A stretch of 64,000 nt of DNA from Hyphomonadaceae bacterium UKL13-1 (lineage in GTDB: Bacteria > Pseudomonadota > Alphaproteobacteria > Caulobacterales > Aquidulcibacteraceae): positions 2,797,898 through 2,861,897 of the forward strand of contig CP012156.1 of the NCBI GenBank assembly GCA_001602435.1, in the 5' to 3' direction. A program made the position numbers and the translations under genes. Shown here piece after piece: positions 56,588-64,000 of the stretch (position 1 is its first letter; each line of letters starts with the position of its first letter). A model generated the notes under the pieces. That model had not been told where the DNA came from. It saw only the letters and a program-made list of their open reading frames with translations, and did no database searches.

Positions 56588-57445
56588 ATGGCAAATAGCG
56601 TCCACACAAATATGGGAGCGATGGTCGCGCTTCAAAATTTGAATGCGACCTCACGTGAACTGAGTGTTACCCAAAGCCGGATCAATACCGGTTTGAAAGT
56701 TGCTAAAGCGCAAGACAACGGTGCGATCTACAACATCGCCCAGCAACAGCGCTCTGAAAATTCCGCCTACAACGCTGTCGCGGACGGTTTAAACCGAGCA
56801 AAATCAATTGCTGACGTAGCGCTTGCAGCTGGTGAGGCACTCTCAGACATCTTTACTCAGATGCGCGAAAAAGCTGTTGCGGCATCCGATACCTCGATCT
56901 CAGCAACCAGCCGAGCGGCTTATGACTCCGAATTCAAGGCCCTGCGCGACCAAGTTCCTTCCGTTATTGCCAACGCCGTCTTCGATGGCGCGAACATCTT
57001 GGGCGGCGGTGCCAACTTGACGTTCCTAGCGAACACGACTGGCAGCCAAACCATCACCTTGCCGACCCTTGACCTTGCGTTGGGCGCAACCACAGGCACT
57101 ACGCCAGCTGTGCCAGCCGCCGATGTCTATTTGGGCGCTACCTCTGACTTGAGCACGGCAGCATTAGCGGCAACATCCCGCGACCAAGTTGTAGCATCTT
57201 TGAACTTCATCAACAGTGAGTTGGCTCGCCTTGGTGCCTCAGCGAAGCGGGTCGATAATCACGCAATCTTCGTGTCCAAACTGCAAGATGCCATCACAGG
57301 TGGTATCGGCAATATGGTCGACGCAGACCTTGCCAGCGAAAGCGCGCGCTTGCAGTCGCTGCAAGTCAAACAACAATTGGGCACACAGGCTCTCTCGATC
57401 GCCAACCAGGCACCGCAGAGCATCCTGTCGCTGTTCCGTAACTAA
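56588..57445 (+). CDS. Flagellin, copy 1 (FljK/FljL type)
   Basis: A 285-residue flagellin, the filament subunit exported through the flagellar hook. The N-terminal D0/D1 region reads SVHTNMGAMVALQNLN and QSRINTGLKVAKAQDNGAIY, and the C-terminal one reads VKQQLGTQALSIANQAPQSI, ending SLFRN. The variable middle (about 130-210) is short, as in Caulobacter flagellins. It sits 67 bases past the likely sigma54 start site. The second copy follows 168 bases downstream and matches it closely at both ends. Confidence 0.96.
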   Translation: MANSVHTNMGAMVALQNLNATSRELSVTQSRINTGLKVAKAQDNGAIYNIAQQQRSENSAYNAVADGLNRAKSIADVALAAGEALSDIFTQMREKAVAASDTSISATSRAAYDSEFKALRDQVPSVIANAVFDGANILGGGANLTFLANTTGSQTITLPTLDLALGATTGTTPAVPAADVYLGATSDLSTAALAATSRDQVVASLNFINSELARLGASAKRVDNHAIFVSKLQDAITGGIGNMVDADLASESARLQSLQVKQQLGTQALSIANQAPQSILSLFRN

Positions 57446-57471
57446 GGGATCAAGTTTAGGCGGAAACAATC

Positions 57472-57494
57472 TGGACCAAAAACTTCTTGGACCA
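57472..57494. repeat. Direct repeat after the first flagellin gene
   Basis: TGGACCA occurs at 57472-57478 and again at 57488-57494, 16 bases apart, inside the 168-base gap between the flagellin genes. The rest of this gap is A+T-rich and has no sigma54 site that I can find. The repeat may be a regulator site for the second gene or a chance repeat. Confidence 0.25.
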
Positions 57495-57613
57495 GTGGGT
57501 AATTTACGAAATATTCACCATGTTTTCGCCACAACTTCTGCAAGTTAAATTGGGTCGTCTCACTGCGAAGTTTGTCGAGACTGGCCGGGTGATTAAAAAA
57601 GAAAGAGCGAACC

Positions 57614-58474
57614 ATGTCAGGTAGTGTGCATACAAATATGGGAGCCATGACGGCCCTCCAGAACCTGAACAAGACCAATCGCGAAATGGACGGCATCCAA
57701 AGCCGGATCAACACCGGCTTGAAAGTCGCCGTCGCGAAGGACAATGGTGCGATCTACAACATCGCGCAGCAGCAACGGTCTGAACTCTCTGCCTATGACG
57801 CGGTTCGCAACAGCTTGAACCGGGCTAAGTCAATCGCCGATGTGGCATTGGCAGCTGGCGAGCAGATTTCCGACATTTTCTCGCAAATGCGCGAGAAGGC
57901 GGTTGCAGCTTCCGATGCCTCGGCGAGCACCACATCTCGAGCAGCCTATAATGCCGAATTCATCGCGCTTCGCGACCAAGTCGCCTCGGTCATCGCCAAC
58001 GCCGTCTTTGACGGCGGCAACGCAATTGATGGTGCAGCCGGGAGCTTCACCTTCTTGGCAAATTCTACCGGCAGCTTGACGGTGACCTTGCCTATCATCG
58101 ACTTGCGATTGGTTGCTGGTGCGGGCACCGCAGTGGCTTCACCGGCTGCAGATGTCTATTTGGGTACAACCGACGTTCTCGATACGGCAGCCAATGCCGC
58201 AACCGTTCGTGACAGAATCGCGGCTTCACTGGAATATGTGAACTCGGAGTTGGCGCGTCTTGGGGCTTCTGCCAAGCGGATTGAAAATCATGAGATTTTC
58301 GTCGGCAAGCTGCAAGACAGCATCAAGGGCGGGATTGGTAATCTGGTTGACGCCGACCTTGCGGTTGAATCGGCACGCCTGCAAGCGGCTCAGGTTAAGC
58401 AACAATTGGGCACACAAGCTCTGTCGATTGCAAACCAAGCCCCACAAAGCATCCTGAGCTTGTTCCGTCAGTAA
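57614..58474 (+). CDS. Flagellin, copy 2 (FljK/FljL type)
   Basis: The 286-residue flagellin resembles copy 1 over its conserved ends (SVHTNMGAMTALQNLNKTNR and VKQQLGTQALSIANQAPQSI) and differs mainly in the central region (about 140-215). AAAGAAAGAGCG upstream offers a weak ribosome binding site. No sigma54 promoter is seen directly before it, so it may be read from copy 1's promoter or from a different one. Multiple flagellins per filament are usual in Caulobacterales. Confidence 0.96.
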   Translation: MSGSVHTNMGAMTALQNLNKTNREMDGIQSRINTGLKVAVAKDNGAIYNIAQQQRSELSAYDAVRNSLNRAKSIADVALAAGEQISDIFSQMREKAVAASDASASTTSRAAYNAEFIALRDQVASVIANAVFDGGNAIDGAAGSFTFLANSTGSLTVTLPIIDLRLVAGAGTAVASPAADVYLGTTDVLDTAANAATVRDRIAASLEYVNSELARLGASAKRIENHEIFVGKLQDSIKGGIGNLVDADLAVESARLQAAQVKQQLGTQALSIANQAPQSILSLFRQ

Positions 58475-58498
58475 GCGGTTGATTGAGAGCGTACTTTA

Positions 58499-58524
58499 CC
58501 GATCAATCGATTCCAATTGATCGG
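58499..58524. terminator. Hairpin between convergent flagellin and helicase genes
   Basis: CCGATCAAT and ATTGATCGG form a 9-base-pair stem around an 8-base loop. It lies 24 bases past the flagellin stop and 19 bases past the end of the helicase gene on the other strand. This position suits a terminator for both directions. There is no T-run on either side, so it is not a classic intrinsic terminator. Confidence 0.5.
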
Positions 58525-58543
58525 AACACGCCCTAAGCTCGGT

Positions 58544-60934
58544 TCAGGCAGGGCGTACGAAACTGTCGAGCACTTTCTTTTCGCCAGATTTTTCAAACTG
58601 AATGGTCAATTTAGACCCTTCAACATGACGTACTGCGCCATAGCCAAATTTATCATGGAAAATGCGTTGGCCGACGGCATAGGTGGCATCCTTGGCCCCG
58701 GTGCGCGCCAGAAGCTTAGCTTCGCCATCAATGATGGGCCCACCAAACCCTTTTGCCATGCTAGGCGTCAGCTTGCTTAATGCCGCTGCAGCCTGCGCGC
58801 GCTTCCAGCCGGGGCTCTCATAACCAGTCCCAAAGCCATTGCCTGGCTGGGTTGAAAGCGGGCCATAGGCGGCAAAGCGCTCTGCCGCGCCACCTGTACC
58901 TTGATTGAAATAGCCCGTGTCTGACACTGCATCGACATGGCCATCAGGGAGCTCATCGACAAATCGGCTGGGCAGGACGCTGTTCCATCTGCCATAAATC
59001 TGGCGATTAGCGGCAAAGCTGATGCGCGCACTTTCGCGTGCACGCGTAATGCCGACATAAGCAAGGCGACGCTCTTCCTCTAAGGCTTTGTCACCTTTTT
59101 CATCCAAAGCACGTCTCGACGGAAACACTTCTTCCTCCCAGCCGGGCAGGAAAACCAAAGGCCATTCAAGGCCTTTTGCAGCATGTAGCGTCAGAATTTG
59201 TACCGCATCACCCTCTTCGGTGCGGTCGAGGTCCATCACCAATTCGATGTGTTCCAGATAGGCCGCCAGCGTGTCGAACTGGCCCATTGAGCGGACCAAT
59301 TCCTTCAAATTGTCGAGCTTGGAGACCGACTGAGGGTTTTTGTCGGCCTTCAGCATGTCGGTATAGCCGCTTTCATCCAGAATAAGCTCTGCCAATTCCG
59401 TGTGCGGCAGTTCCAGTGCCTTTTTGCGCCAATGCTCTAGCTGATGGATGAAGCGCGTTAGACCCGTGCGCGCAGGGCCTTTCAACTCATCGCTGCCCAA
59501 TAATTGGCTCGCCATGGTGAATAACGGAACGCCAGCTAGACGGGCAGCAGTGCCCAAGCGCTGCACACTCGTATCGCCAATCCCACGCTTGGGGACATTG
59601 ACGATCCGCTCAAACGCTAAATCATCATCCAAAGACCGGATCAGGCGCAAATAAGCATGTGCATCGCGAATTTCTGCCCGTTCAAAAAAGCGCGGCCCGC
59701 CAATGACTTTATAGGGAATCTGCAACATCAAGAATCGCTCTTCAAAGGCGCGCATCTGCCACGACGCACGCACCAAGACGGCACTTTCATCATACCGGCG
59801 ACCAGTGCGACGCCACTGCTCAATATCATCCGCGATCAAACGCGCTTCGGCTTCCCCGTCCCAAATGCCGCGCACAAGTACGCGGTCGCCGTCTGGAATG
59901 TCGGTCCAAAGCGTCTTTCCAAGGCGATTCTTGTTGCTGGCGATCAGATAGCTGGCTGCGGCTAGAATATGAGGCGTTGATCGGTAATTGCGTTCTAGCC
60001 GGACGATTTTCGTCCCAGGAAAGTCATGCTCAAACCGCAGAATATTGTCGACTTCCGCTCCACGCCAGCCGTAAATCGACTGATCATCGTCCCCAACAAC
60101 GCAGATATTCTTGCGCTTGCGTGCCAAGAGGCGCAACCATAAATATTGAGCGACATTGGTATCCTGATACTCGTCGACCAGAATATATTTGAAGCGGTCG
60201 TGATATTCCGCCAGCAGGTCGGGCTCTTTCAAGAATAGACTGATGGTCTCCAGCAAGAGATCGCCGAAATCGACGCAATTGAGAACTTTCAGGCGGGATT
60301 GGTACAGCGCGTAAAGCTTCGCGCCCTTGCCATTGGCGAACAGGAACGACTCGTCGGCCGGGACTTTTTCGGGCGTCAACGCACGGTTCTTCCACCCGTC
60401 GATTAAGCTTGCAAGGAAGCGCGGCGTCCAGCGTTTTTGGTCGATGTTTTCCGCTTCAATCACCTGCTTCATCAAGCGGATTTGATCATCGGTATCGAGA
60501 ACCGTGAAGCTTGGCTTGAGGCCGACTAATTCCGCATGACGGCGCAAGATCATCGCACTCGTCGAATGGAAGGTGCCGAGCCAACGTAAGCCCTCAGCCG
60601 CTGGCCCAATGAGAAGCTGGGTCCGATCGCGCATTTCGCGCGCCGCTTTATTGGTGAAGGTCACCGACAAGATTTCCCAAGGCTTCGCCCGACCCGTCAC
60701 CAACAATTGTGCCAAGCGTGACGTCAACACCTTAGTTTTTCCGGTCCCGGCACCAGATAACACCAAAACAGGGCCATCCAGCGCCTCGACGGCCTCGCGT
60801 TGTTGCTCGTTGAGGCCCACCATCCACGGGTGATCAAGCCCGCCTGCAGGCCCAACCATAGTGCCTGGCGCACGCGCCATCGCACGTTGAGAAATCGTCA
60901 AGGCTGGCTGGGGAGAATTGGGCTCACTGGACAT
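58544..60934 (-). CDS. uvrD: UvrD/PcrA-type ATP-dependent DNA helicase
   Basis: The 796-residue superfamily 1A helicase has the Walker A loop LSGAGTGKTKVLTSRL (59-74), the Walker B LVDEYQDTN, the Q motif LNEQQREAVEAL (41-52), motif III GDDDQSIYGWRGAEVDN, and motif VI YVGITRARESARI. Such enzymes unwind DNA in repair and remove stalled complexes. A C-terminal Tudor-like segment (VGQRIFHDKFGYGAVRHVEG) matches PcrA/UvrD. The first 35 residues are a variable extension. It stands alone, divergent from the exported-protein gene. Confidence 0.95.
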   Translation of the reverse strand: MSSEPNSPQPALTISQRAMARAPGTMVGPAGGLDHPWMVGLNEQQREAVEALDGPVLVLSGAGTGKTKVLTSRLAQLLVTGRAKPWEILSVTFTNKAAREMRDRTQLLIGPAAEGLRWLGTFHSTSAMILRRHAELVGLKPSFTVLDTDDQIRLMKQVIEAENIDQKRWTPRFLASLIDGWKNRALTPEKVPADESFLFANGKGAKLYALYQSRLKVLNCVDFGDLLLETISLFLKEPDLLAEYHDRFKYILVDEYQDTNVAQYLWLRLLARKRKNICVVGDDDQSIYGWRGAEVDNILRFEHDFPGTKIVRLERNYRSTPHILAAASYLIASNKNRLGKTLWTDIPDGDRVLVRGIWDGEAEARLIADDIEQWRRTGRRYDESAVLVRASWQMRAFEERFLMLQIPYKVIGGPRFFERAEIRDAHAYLRLIRSLDDDLAFERIVNVPKRGIGDTSVQRLGTAARLAGVPLFTMASQLLGSDELKGPARTGLTRFIHQLEHWRKKALELPHTELAELILDESGYTDMLKADKNPQSVSKLDNLKELVRSMGQFDTLAAYLEHIELVMDLDRTEEGDAVQILTLHAAKGLEWPLVFLPGWEEEVFPSRRALDEKGDKALEEERRLAYVGITRARESARISFAANRQIYGRWNSVLPSRFVDELPDGHVDAVSDTGYFNQGTGGAAERFAAYGPLSTQPGNGFGTGYESPGWKRAQAAAALSKLTPSMAKGFGGPIIDGEAKLLARTGAKDATYAVGQRIFHDKFGYGAVRHVEGSKLTIQFEKSGEKKVLDSFVRPA

Positions 60935-61057
60935 GGCGTTGATTCGCTAAGATAAGAACGATAAGCGAACATAGGGATTAATTGTGCGCTTGTCGCGTAG
61001 TTCACGCAATCGCGCCTGCGTGAAGCGCAAGGCCACTGTTTTGCCGCAAAATGGATT

Positions 61058-62959
61058 ATGACAGGCATGATGATACGCAACCTTCTCCTGACCAGCGCCT
61101 TATTCTGCTCGATGGCCGCCTCGCCTGCTCTGGCACAATCTATTCGCACCATTGAATCAACACCCCTTCAGGAAGTTGGCCCCTGGGGCGCTGCAGCCTT
61201 GCCACTCGGTCTTGAACGGCTAGATAGTGACCTCTGGCAAGGTGCTGACCCGGGTACTTTAGCACTAGCCTTTGATCGGATCGGCCCTGACCTAAGGTTT
61301 CCGAGCCTGCAGCGTTTGGTCCGCCAAGCTGTGTTTTCGGGCGGCTCAGCCCCTGTAGGCGACATTGAGTTGGCGCGAGCACGGTTTCTGGCTGCTAATC
61401 GCTTAGGCCCATCAGAAGCGGCAACGCGCCTGTTTCTGACCGTTCCGCGATTGACCGCCGACCCAGCCTTAATGAATCTCGCGATCGATGCCGCTTTTCG
61501 TGCTGGCCGAACTGATGAGGCTTGCGGGTGGGTCGCATCACCCGGCTTAGACGAAGCCAATAGTACCAATGCCAGCCCAAGTTGGCTTGAGACGCGGGCC
61601 ACCTGTTATGCGATGAATGGCGAAGCCGGTGCCGCAAATCTTTCGGTCGACCTAGCCAGAGGCAAAGGCCAAACCGATACCTGGCTTGGCCGCGCGGTTG
61701 CCGCTGTCTCTGGCCCCGTTACTAACCCGCCGCCGTTTCGGGCGGACAGCGGACGCGCGCTGGCACTGAGCATGAAGGCGCAATTGCGATTCCCCAAAGG
61801 GCTGGCGAACAACGGTGATCCAGCAGCACTTTCCTCGATTCTCATTTGGCCTGATTTCGCAACGCGCGTGCCGACAGAAGAGGCCACCTTATTGCTTCGG
61901 CGCGCAGCTCAGACAGGGGTAGCGTCACCGGCACAGGAAGCGCTGTTGCGGATGCCGATCCCAGCAGCAGTCGAGCCCGCGTCGCCAGCCGCAGATGCAA
62001 CCACAGTTCCACTGGGCGCAACATTAGCCCCTCCTCTGCCCCAACCACCGCCTCCTCCACCAATTGCCGAAACCTGGGCCAAGACATTTAGCCAAGCGGC
62101 CAATGCGCAAAGCCGAGCCCTAGAAGCCCGCTTGCTGGTGGATGACCTAAGGGATCTTTTTCAAACCGCGCCTGACCAAATACCGCCACTAGCGATGCAA
62201 ACCCTCGCCGAGGCCGCCCTTTGGACCGGAGATGTGCGCCTTGCACAGGCTCTCGAAATCCGCAGTCCTACCCCACTTTCGTCCCGGCAAAGGCTGGTCT
62301 TGGCTTTACTGGACCCTGTGGCGGGTGATCGGCCCATTCAGCGCCATATTGAGGCCGCCACCAACCCCAATGCCCAACGCCAAGCCATTCGCGATGCTTT
62401 GATCGCGTGGTCTGCTGGCATGCCAACACTTGGTGGGCTTGCCGCCTTGGTTCAGCCCGGCCTACCAGATATGAAGGGCGGGCAAGCGGGCGTGCGGACG
62501 GCCCTAGTTTTAGCTGCAGAACGGGGATCTAAGGGCGAAGTAGCCCTGCTCGTGGGTCTTGCTTTACAAGGCCAAGAACCCGCAAGCGCCGATGCAGAGA
62601 CTGTCGCCATCGCGGTTCGTGCTTTGCGTCGTGTAGGCTTAACGGCACAGGCAGTCGATCTGGCACGCGATTATTTGTTGGCTTTGGATATGGTCATCCC
62701 CACACGCGCTGCAGCCGCTGCAACCCCTGCTGCCCAACCTGCAGCTGCCAAGCCAAGTCCGGCACCAACCTCCGCGTCAACAGGCTTGCGGACAAACACG
62801 TCAGCACCAACTCAAGCCAGAGCGGCGACACCTGCTGCCACCACACAACCCAATCAAGCAAAGCCGGCACCAACACTTCTCCCAACTAAACCGACGCCAC
62901 CTTCACCGAAGGCCAAAACCAAAGCCCCATCTAAGCCCAGTTGGACACCACCCAAGTGA
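61058..62959 (+). CDS. Large exported protein of unknown function, coupled to xerD
   Basis: I do not recognise this 633-residue protein. It has a signal peptide (MIRNLLLTSALFCSMAASPA, mature end near ALAQ). The body (about 30-545) is Ala- and Leu-rich and helical in character, suggesting a repeat solenoid. It is broken by a Pro-rich hinge (PLPQPPPPPP, about 325-334), and the last 75 residues are a low-complexity Ala/Pro/Thr/Lys tail (PSPKAKTKAPSKPSW). It has few cysteines and no membrane segment apart from the signal. It overlaps the xerD start by GTGA, so the two are probably translated together. A periplasmic role is likely; no function can be given. Confidence 0.7.
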   Translation: MTGMMIRNLLLTSALFCSMAASPALAQSIRTIESTPLQEVGPWGAAALPLGLERLDSDLWQGADPGTLALAFDRIGPDLRFPSLQRLVRQAVFSGGSAPVGDIELARARFLAANRLGPSEAATRLFLTVPRLTADPALMNLAIDAAFRAGRTDEACGWVASPGLDEANSTNASPSWLETRATCYAMNGEAGAANLSVDLARGKGQTDTWLGRAVAAVSGPVTNPPPFRADSGRALALSMKAQLRFPKGLANNGDPAALSSILIWPDFATRVPTEEATLLLRRAAQTGVASPAQEALLRMPIPAAVEPASPAADATTVPLGATLAPPLPQPPPPPPIAETWAKTFSQAANAQSRALEARLLVDDLRDLFQTAPDQIPPLAMQTLAEAALWTGDVRLAQALEIRSPTPLSSRQRLVLALLDPVAGDRPIQRHIEAATNPNAQRQAIRDALIAWSAGMPTLGGLAALVQPGLPDMKGGQAGVRTALVLAAERGSKGEVALLVGLALQGQEPASADAETVAIAVRALRRVGLTAQAVDLARDYLLALDMVIPTRAAAAATPAAQPAAAKPSPAPTSASTGLRTNTSAPTQARAATPAATTQPNQAKPAPTLLPTKPTPPSPKAKTKAPSKPSWTPPK

Positions 62960-63885
62960 TCGCGCTGATTGAAGCTTTCCTAGAGATGATTGGGGTGGAG
63001 CGCGGTGCAGCTCGCAATACATTAGACGCCTATCGGCGCGACTTAACTGACTTTGACGAATTTCTGGTCACCCGAGGGGTGGAAGCCCTTGTGGTCGACC
63101 ATGTCGATATAGAGGCCTTTGCCCAGGATTTGAGTGTTCGGGGCCTCAGCAGCACCACGATCGCCAGACGCCGAGCCGCGTTGCGCCAGTTTTACCAATT
63201 CGCGGTCAGCGAAGGTTGGCGCTCTGACGACCCAACAAGGCGTTGGGACGGCCCGAAACAAGCGCGCAATTTGCCTAAAACAGCAGAAGTGGCCGACATC
63301 GATGCACTACTTGCTGCCGCGACCGCGCTAAAAGGCTGGAAGGCGCAGCGCGCAGCCTGTTTGATCGAACTCGTATACGGCTGTGGTTTGCGGGTGAGTG
63401 AGTTGGTTGGCCTGCCCATGCGTGCGGTGCCCAAGCCAGAAATTGCCGCGATGCGGGTCAAAGGCAAAGGCGGCAAAGAACGCCTTGTCCCTCTAGGCTC
63501 CCAGGCACGCCAAGCACTCGATACTTGGCTGGCGGTACGTGGCCATAGTTTGCCTGAAGGCGCCCAAAAAGCTGAGGCTGACAAATTTCTGTTTCCAGCT
63601 AAGGGCAAGGCCGGCCATTTTGGTCGTCGTGAATTTGCCCGCTTGTTAGATGGCCTCGCGATTCAAGCAGGCCTGGACCCAAAGAAAATGAGCCCGCACG
63701 TCCTACGTCATGCCTTTGCAACCCATTTGGTGGAGGGCGGAGCGGATTTGCGATCGGTTCAAGTCATGTTGGGCCACGCCGATATCGCCACCACCCAGAT
63801 TTACACCCATGTGGCCGATGCGCGCTTGACTGAGTTGGTGACGCGTAACCATCCACTCGCGCAGCGTACAAAAAGGGGCCCTTGA
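62956..63885 (+). CDS. xerD: Site-specific tyrosine recombinase XerD
   Basis: A 309-residue recombinase that with XerC resolves chromosome dimers at dif. The N-terminal SAM-like domain starts LIEAFLEMIGVERGAARNTL. The catalytic residues are all present: Arg146 (CGLRVSEL), Lys near 171 (KGKGGKERLVPLG), His248 and Arg251 (HVLRHAFATHL), His274 (LGHADIATT) and Tyr283 (IYTHV). I choose the GTG at 62956, which overlaps the upstream stop as GTGA; a TTG five codons earlier is possible. Its stop codon lies in the loop of a GC-rich hairpin. Confidence 0.93.
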   Translation: MIALIEAFLEMIGVERGAARNTLDAYRRDLTDFDEFLVTRGVEALVVDHVDIEAFAQDLSVRGLSSTTIARRRAALRQFYQFAVSEGWRSDDPTRRWDGPKQARNLPKTAEVADIDALLAAATALKGWKAQRAACLIELVYGCGLRVSELVGLPMRAVPKPEIAAMRVKGKGGKERLVPLGSQARQALDTWLAVRGHSLPEGAQKAEADKFLFPAKGKAGHFGRREFARLLDGLAIQAGLDPKKMSPHVLRHAFATHLVEGGADLRSVQVMLGHADIATTQIYTHVADARLTELVTRNHPLAQRTKRGP

Positions 63886-63892
63886 GGGCCCC
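63870..63892 (-). terminator. Rho-independent terminator for the gene at the right edge
   Basis: On the minus strand GGGGCCC, a TCAA loop and GGGCCCC form a 7-base-pair all-GC stem (63875-63892), followed directly by five T. It begins 30 bases after the stop of the minus-strand gene at 63922, as expected for its terminator. On the plus strand the same hairpin contains the xerD stop codon in its loop, without a T-run after it. Confidence 0.8.
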
Positions 63893-63921
63893 ATCGCGCG
63901 ATCGTATTGATCTAGATTGAA

Positions 63922-64000
63922 TTAGGCGGAATGCCGCTTCGCGGCGCGGATCATCGCCGCCTCATCCAAAAATGCCTGTTCGCGCTTGGCCTTCGACGCA
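63922..64000 (-). CDS. Unknown protein, C-terminal end (cut by window edge)
   Basis: The last 25 codons of a minus-strand gene are visible, ending in TAA at 63922-63924. The residues are helical and rich in Ala, Lys, Arg and Glu (SKAKREQAFLDEAAMIRAAK, then RHSA). A good terminator follows 30 bases on, which supports a true gene end. Too little is present to name the protein. Confidence 0.6.
   Translation of the reverse strand, partial: ASKAKREQAFLDEAAMIRAAKRHSA

Noticed and set aside
61168..61887. Minus-strand frames opposite the large exported protein
   Set aside because: They mirror the codon pattern of a G+C-rich coding gene and have no start signals or family motifs.

Overview
The window looks like chromosomal DNA of an alphaproteobacterium, probably related to Caulobacterales. 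The signs are two tandem FljK/FljL-type flagellins behind a sigma54-type promoter, the gene order DUF3576-leuS-lptE-holA, an rsmB-rpe-heparinase II/III run, an SDHAF4 (DUF1674) protein, a likely NtrZ-type periplasmic protein and a 320-residue malate dehydrogenase. The genus cannot be fixed from the sequence alone. I found no rRNA, tRNA, CRISPR array, insertion sequence or prophage.

About 1-14.2 kb is a cell-surface polysaccharide locus, visibly richer in A+T than the rest (a hand count gives 27 G+C in 60 bases at 2701-2760 and 38 in 60 at 49501-49560). Nearly all genes are on the minus strand: the start of a glycosyltransferase, two non-hydrolysing UDP-GlcNAc 2-epimerases, a WbmS-like deacetylase, an unrecognised 211-residue protein, two AsnB-type amidotransferases, a UDP-GlcNAc 6-dehydrogenase-type enzyme, a DegT aminotransferase, a Gfo/Idh/MocA oxidoreductase and a hexapeptide acetyltransferase. 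A second glycosyltransferase lies on the plus strand at its right edge. Together the enzymes match the WbpA/B/E/D/I route to UDP-2,3-diacetamido-2,3-dideoxy-mannuronic acid, and the AsnB enzymes suggest that uronic acids are converted to uronamides. At least one stretch between genes (8370-8546) looks like the 3' remnant of a lost gene.

About 14.5-32 kb supplies nucleotide sugars and other surface-polysaccharide functions: the dTDP-L-rhamnose genes rfbC-rfbB-rfbD-rfbA, a second copy of the DegT plus Gfo/Idh pair, an AGE-family isomerase, phosphomannomutase and mannose-1-phosphate guanylyltransferase (GDP-mannose), purU and fsa, then galU and ugd (UDP-glucose and UDP-glucuronate). A FlaA1/CapD-type dehydratase follows, at the end of an htpX-rsmB-rpe-heparinase-flaA1 run read leftwards.

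About 34-64 kb is mostly housekeeping: htpX, an SDHAF4 protein, a secreted Pro/Gln-rich protein, an SDR, kup, a DUF1648 protein, argG, holA-lptE-leuS-DUF3576, an NtrZ-like protein, a ThiE/TenI-like protein head to head with yggS, a DUF1800-DUF1501 pair, an S9 peptidase, rdgB-hemW, a GNAT enzyme, mdh, two flagellins, a UvrD/PcrA helicase, a large unrecognised exported protein coupled to xerD, and the end of a further gene at the right edge. Many adjacent genes overlap by an ATGA or GTGA, which suggests compact, translationally coupled operons.
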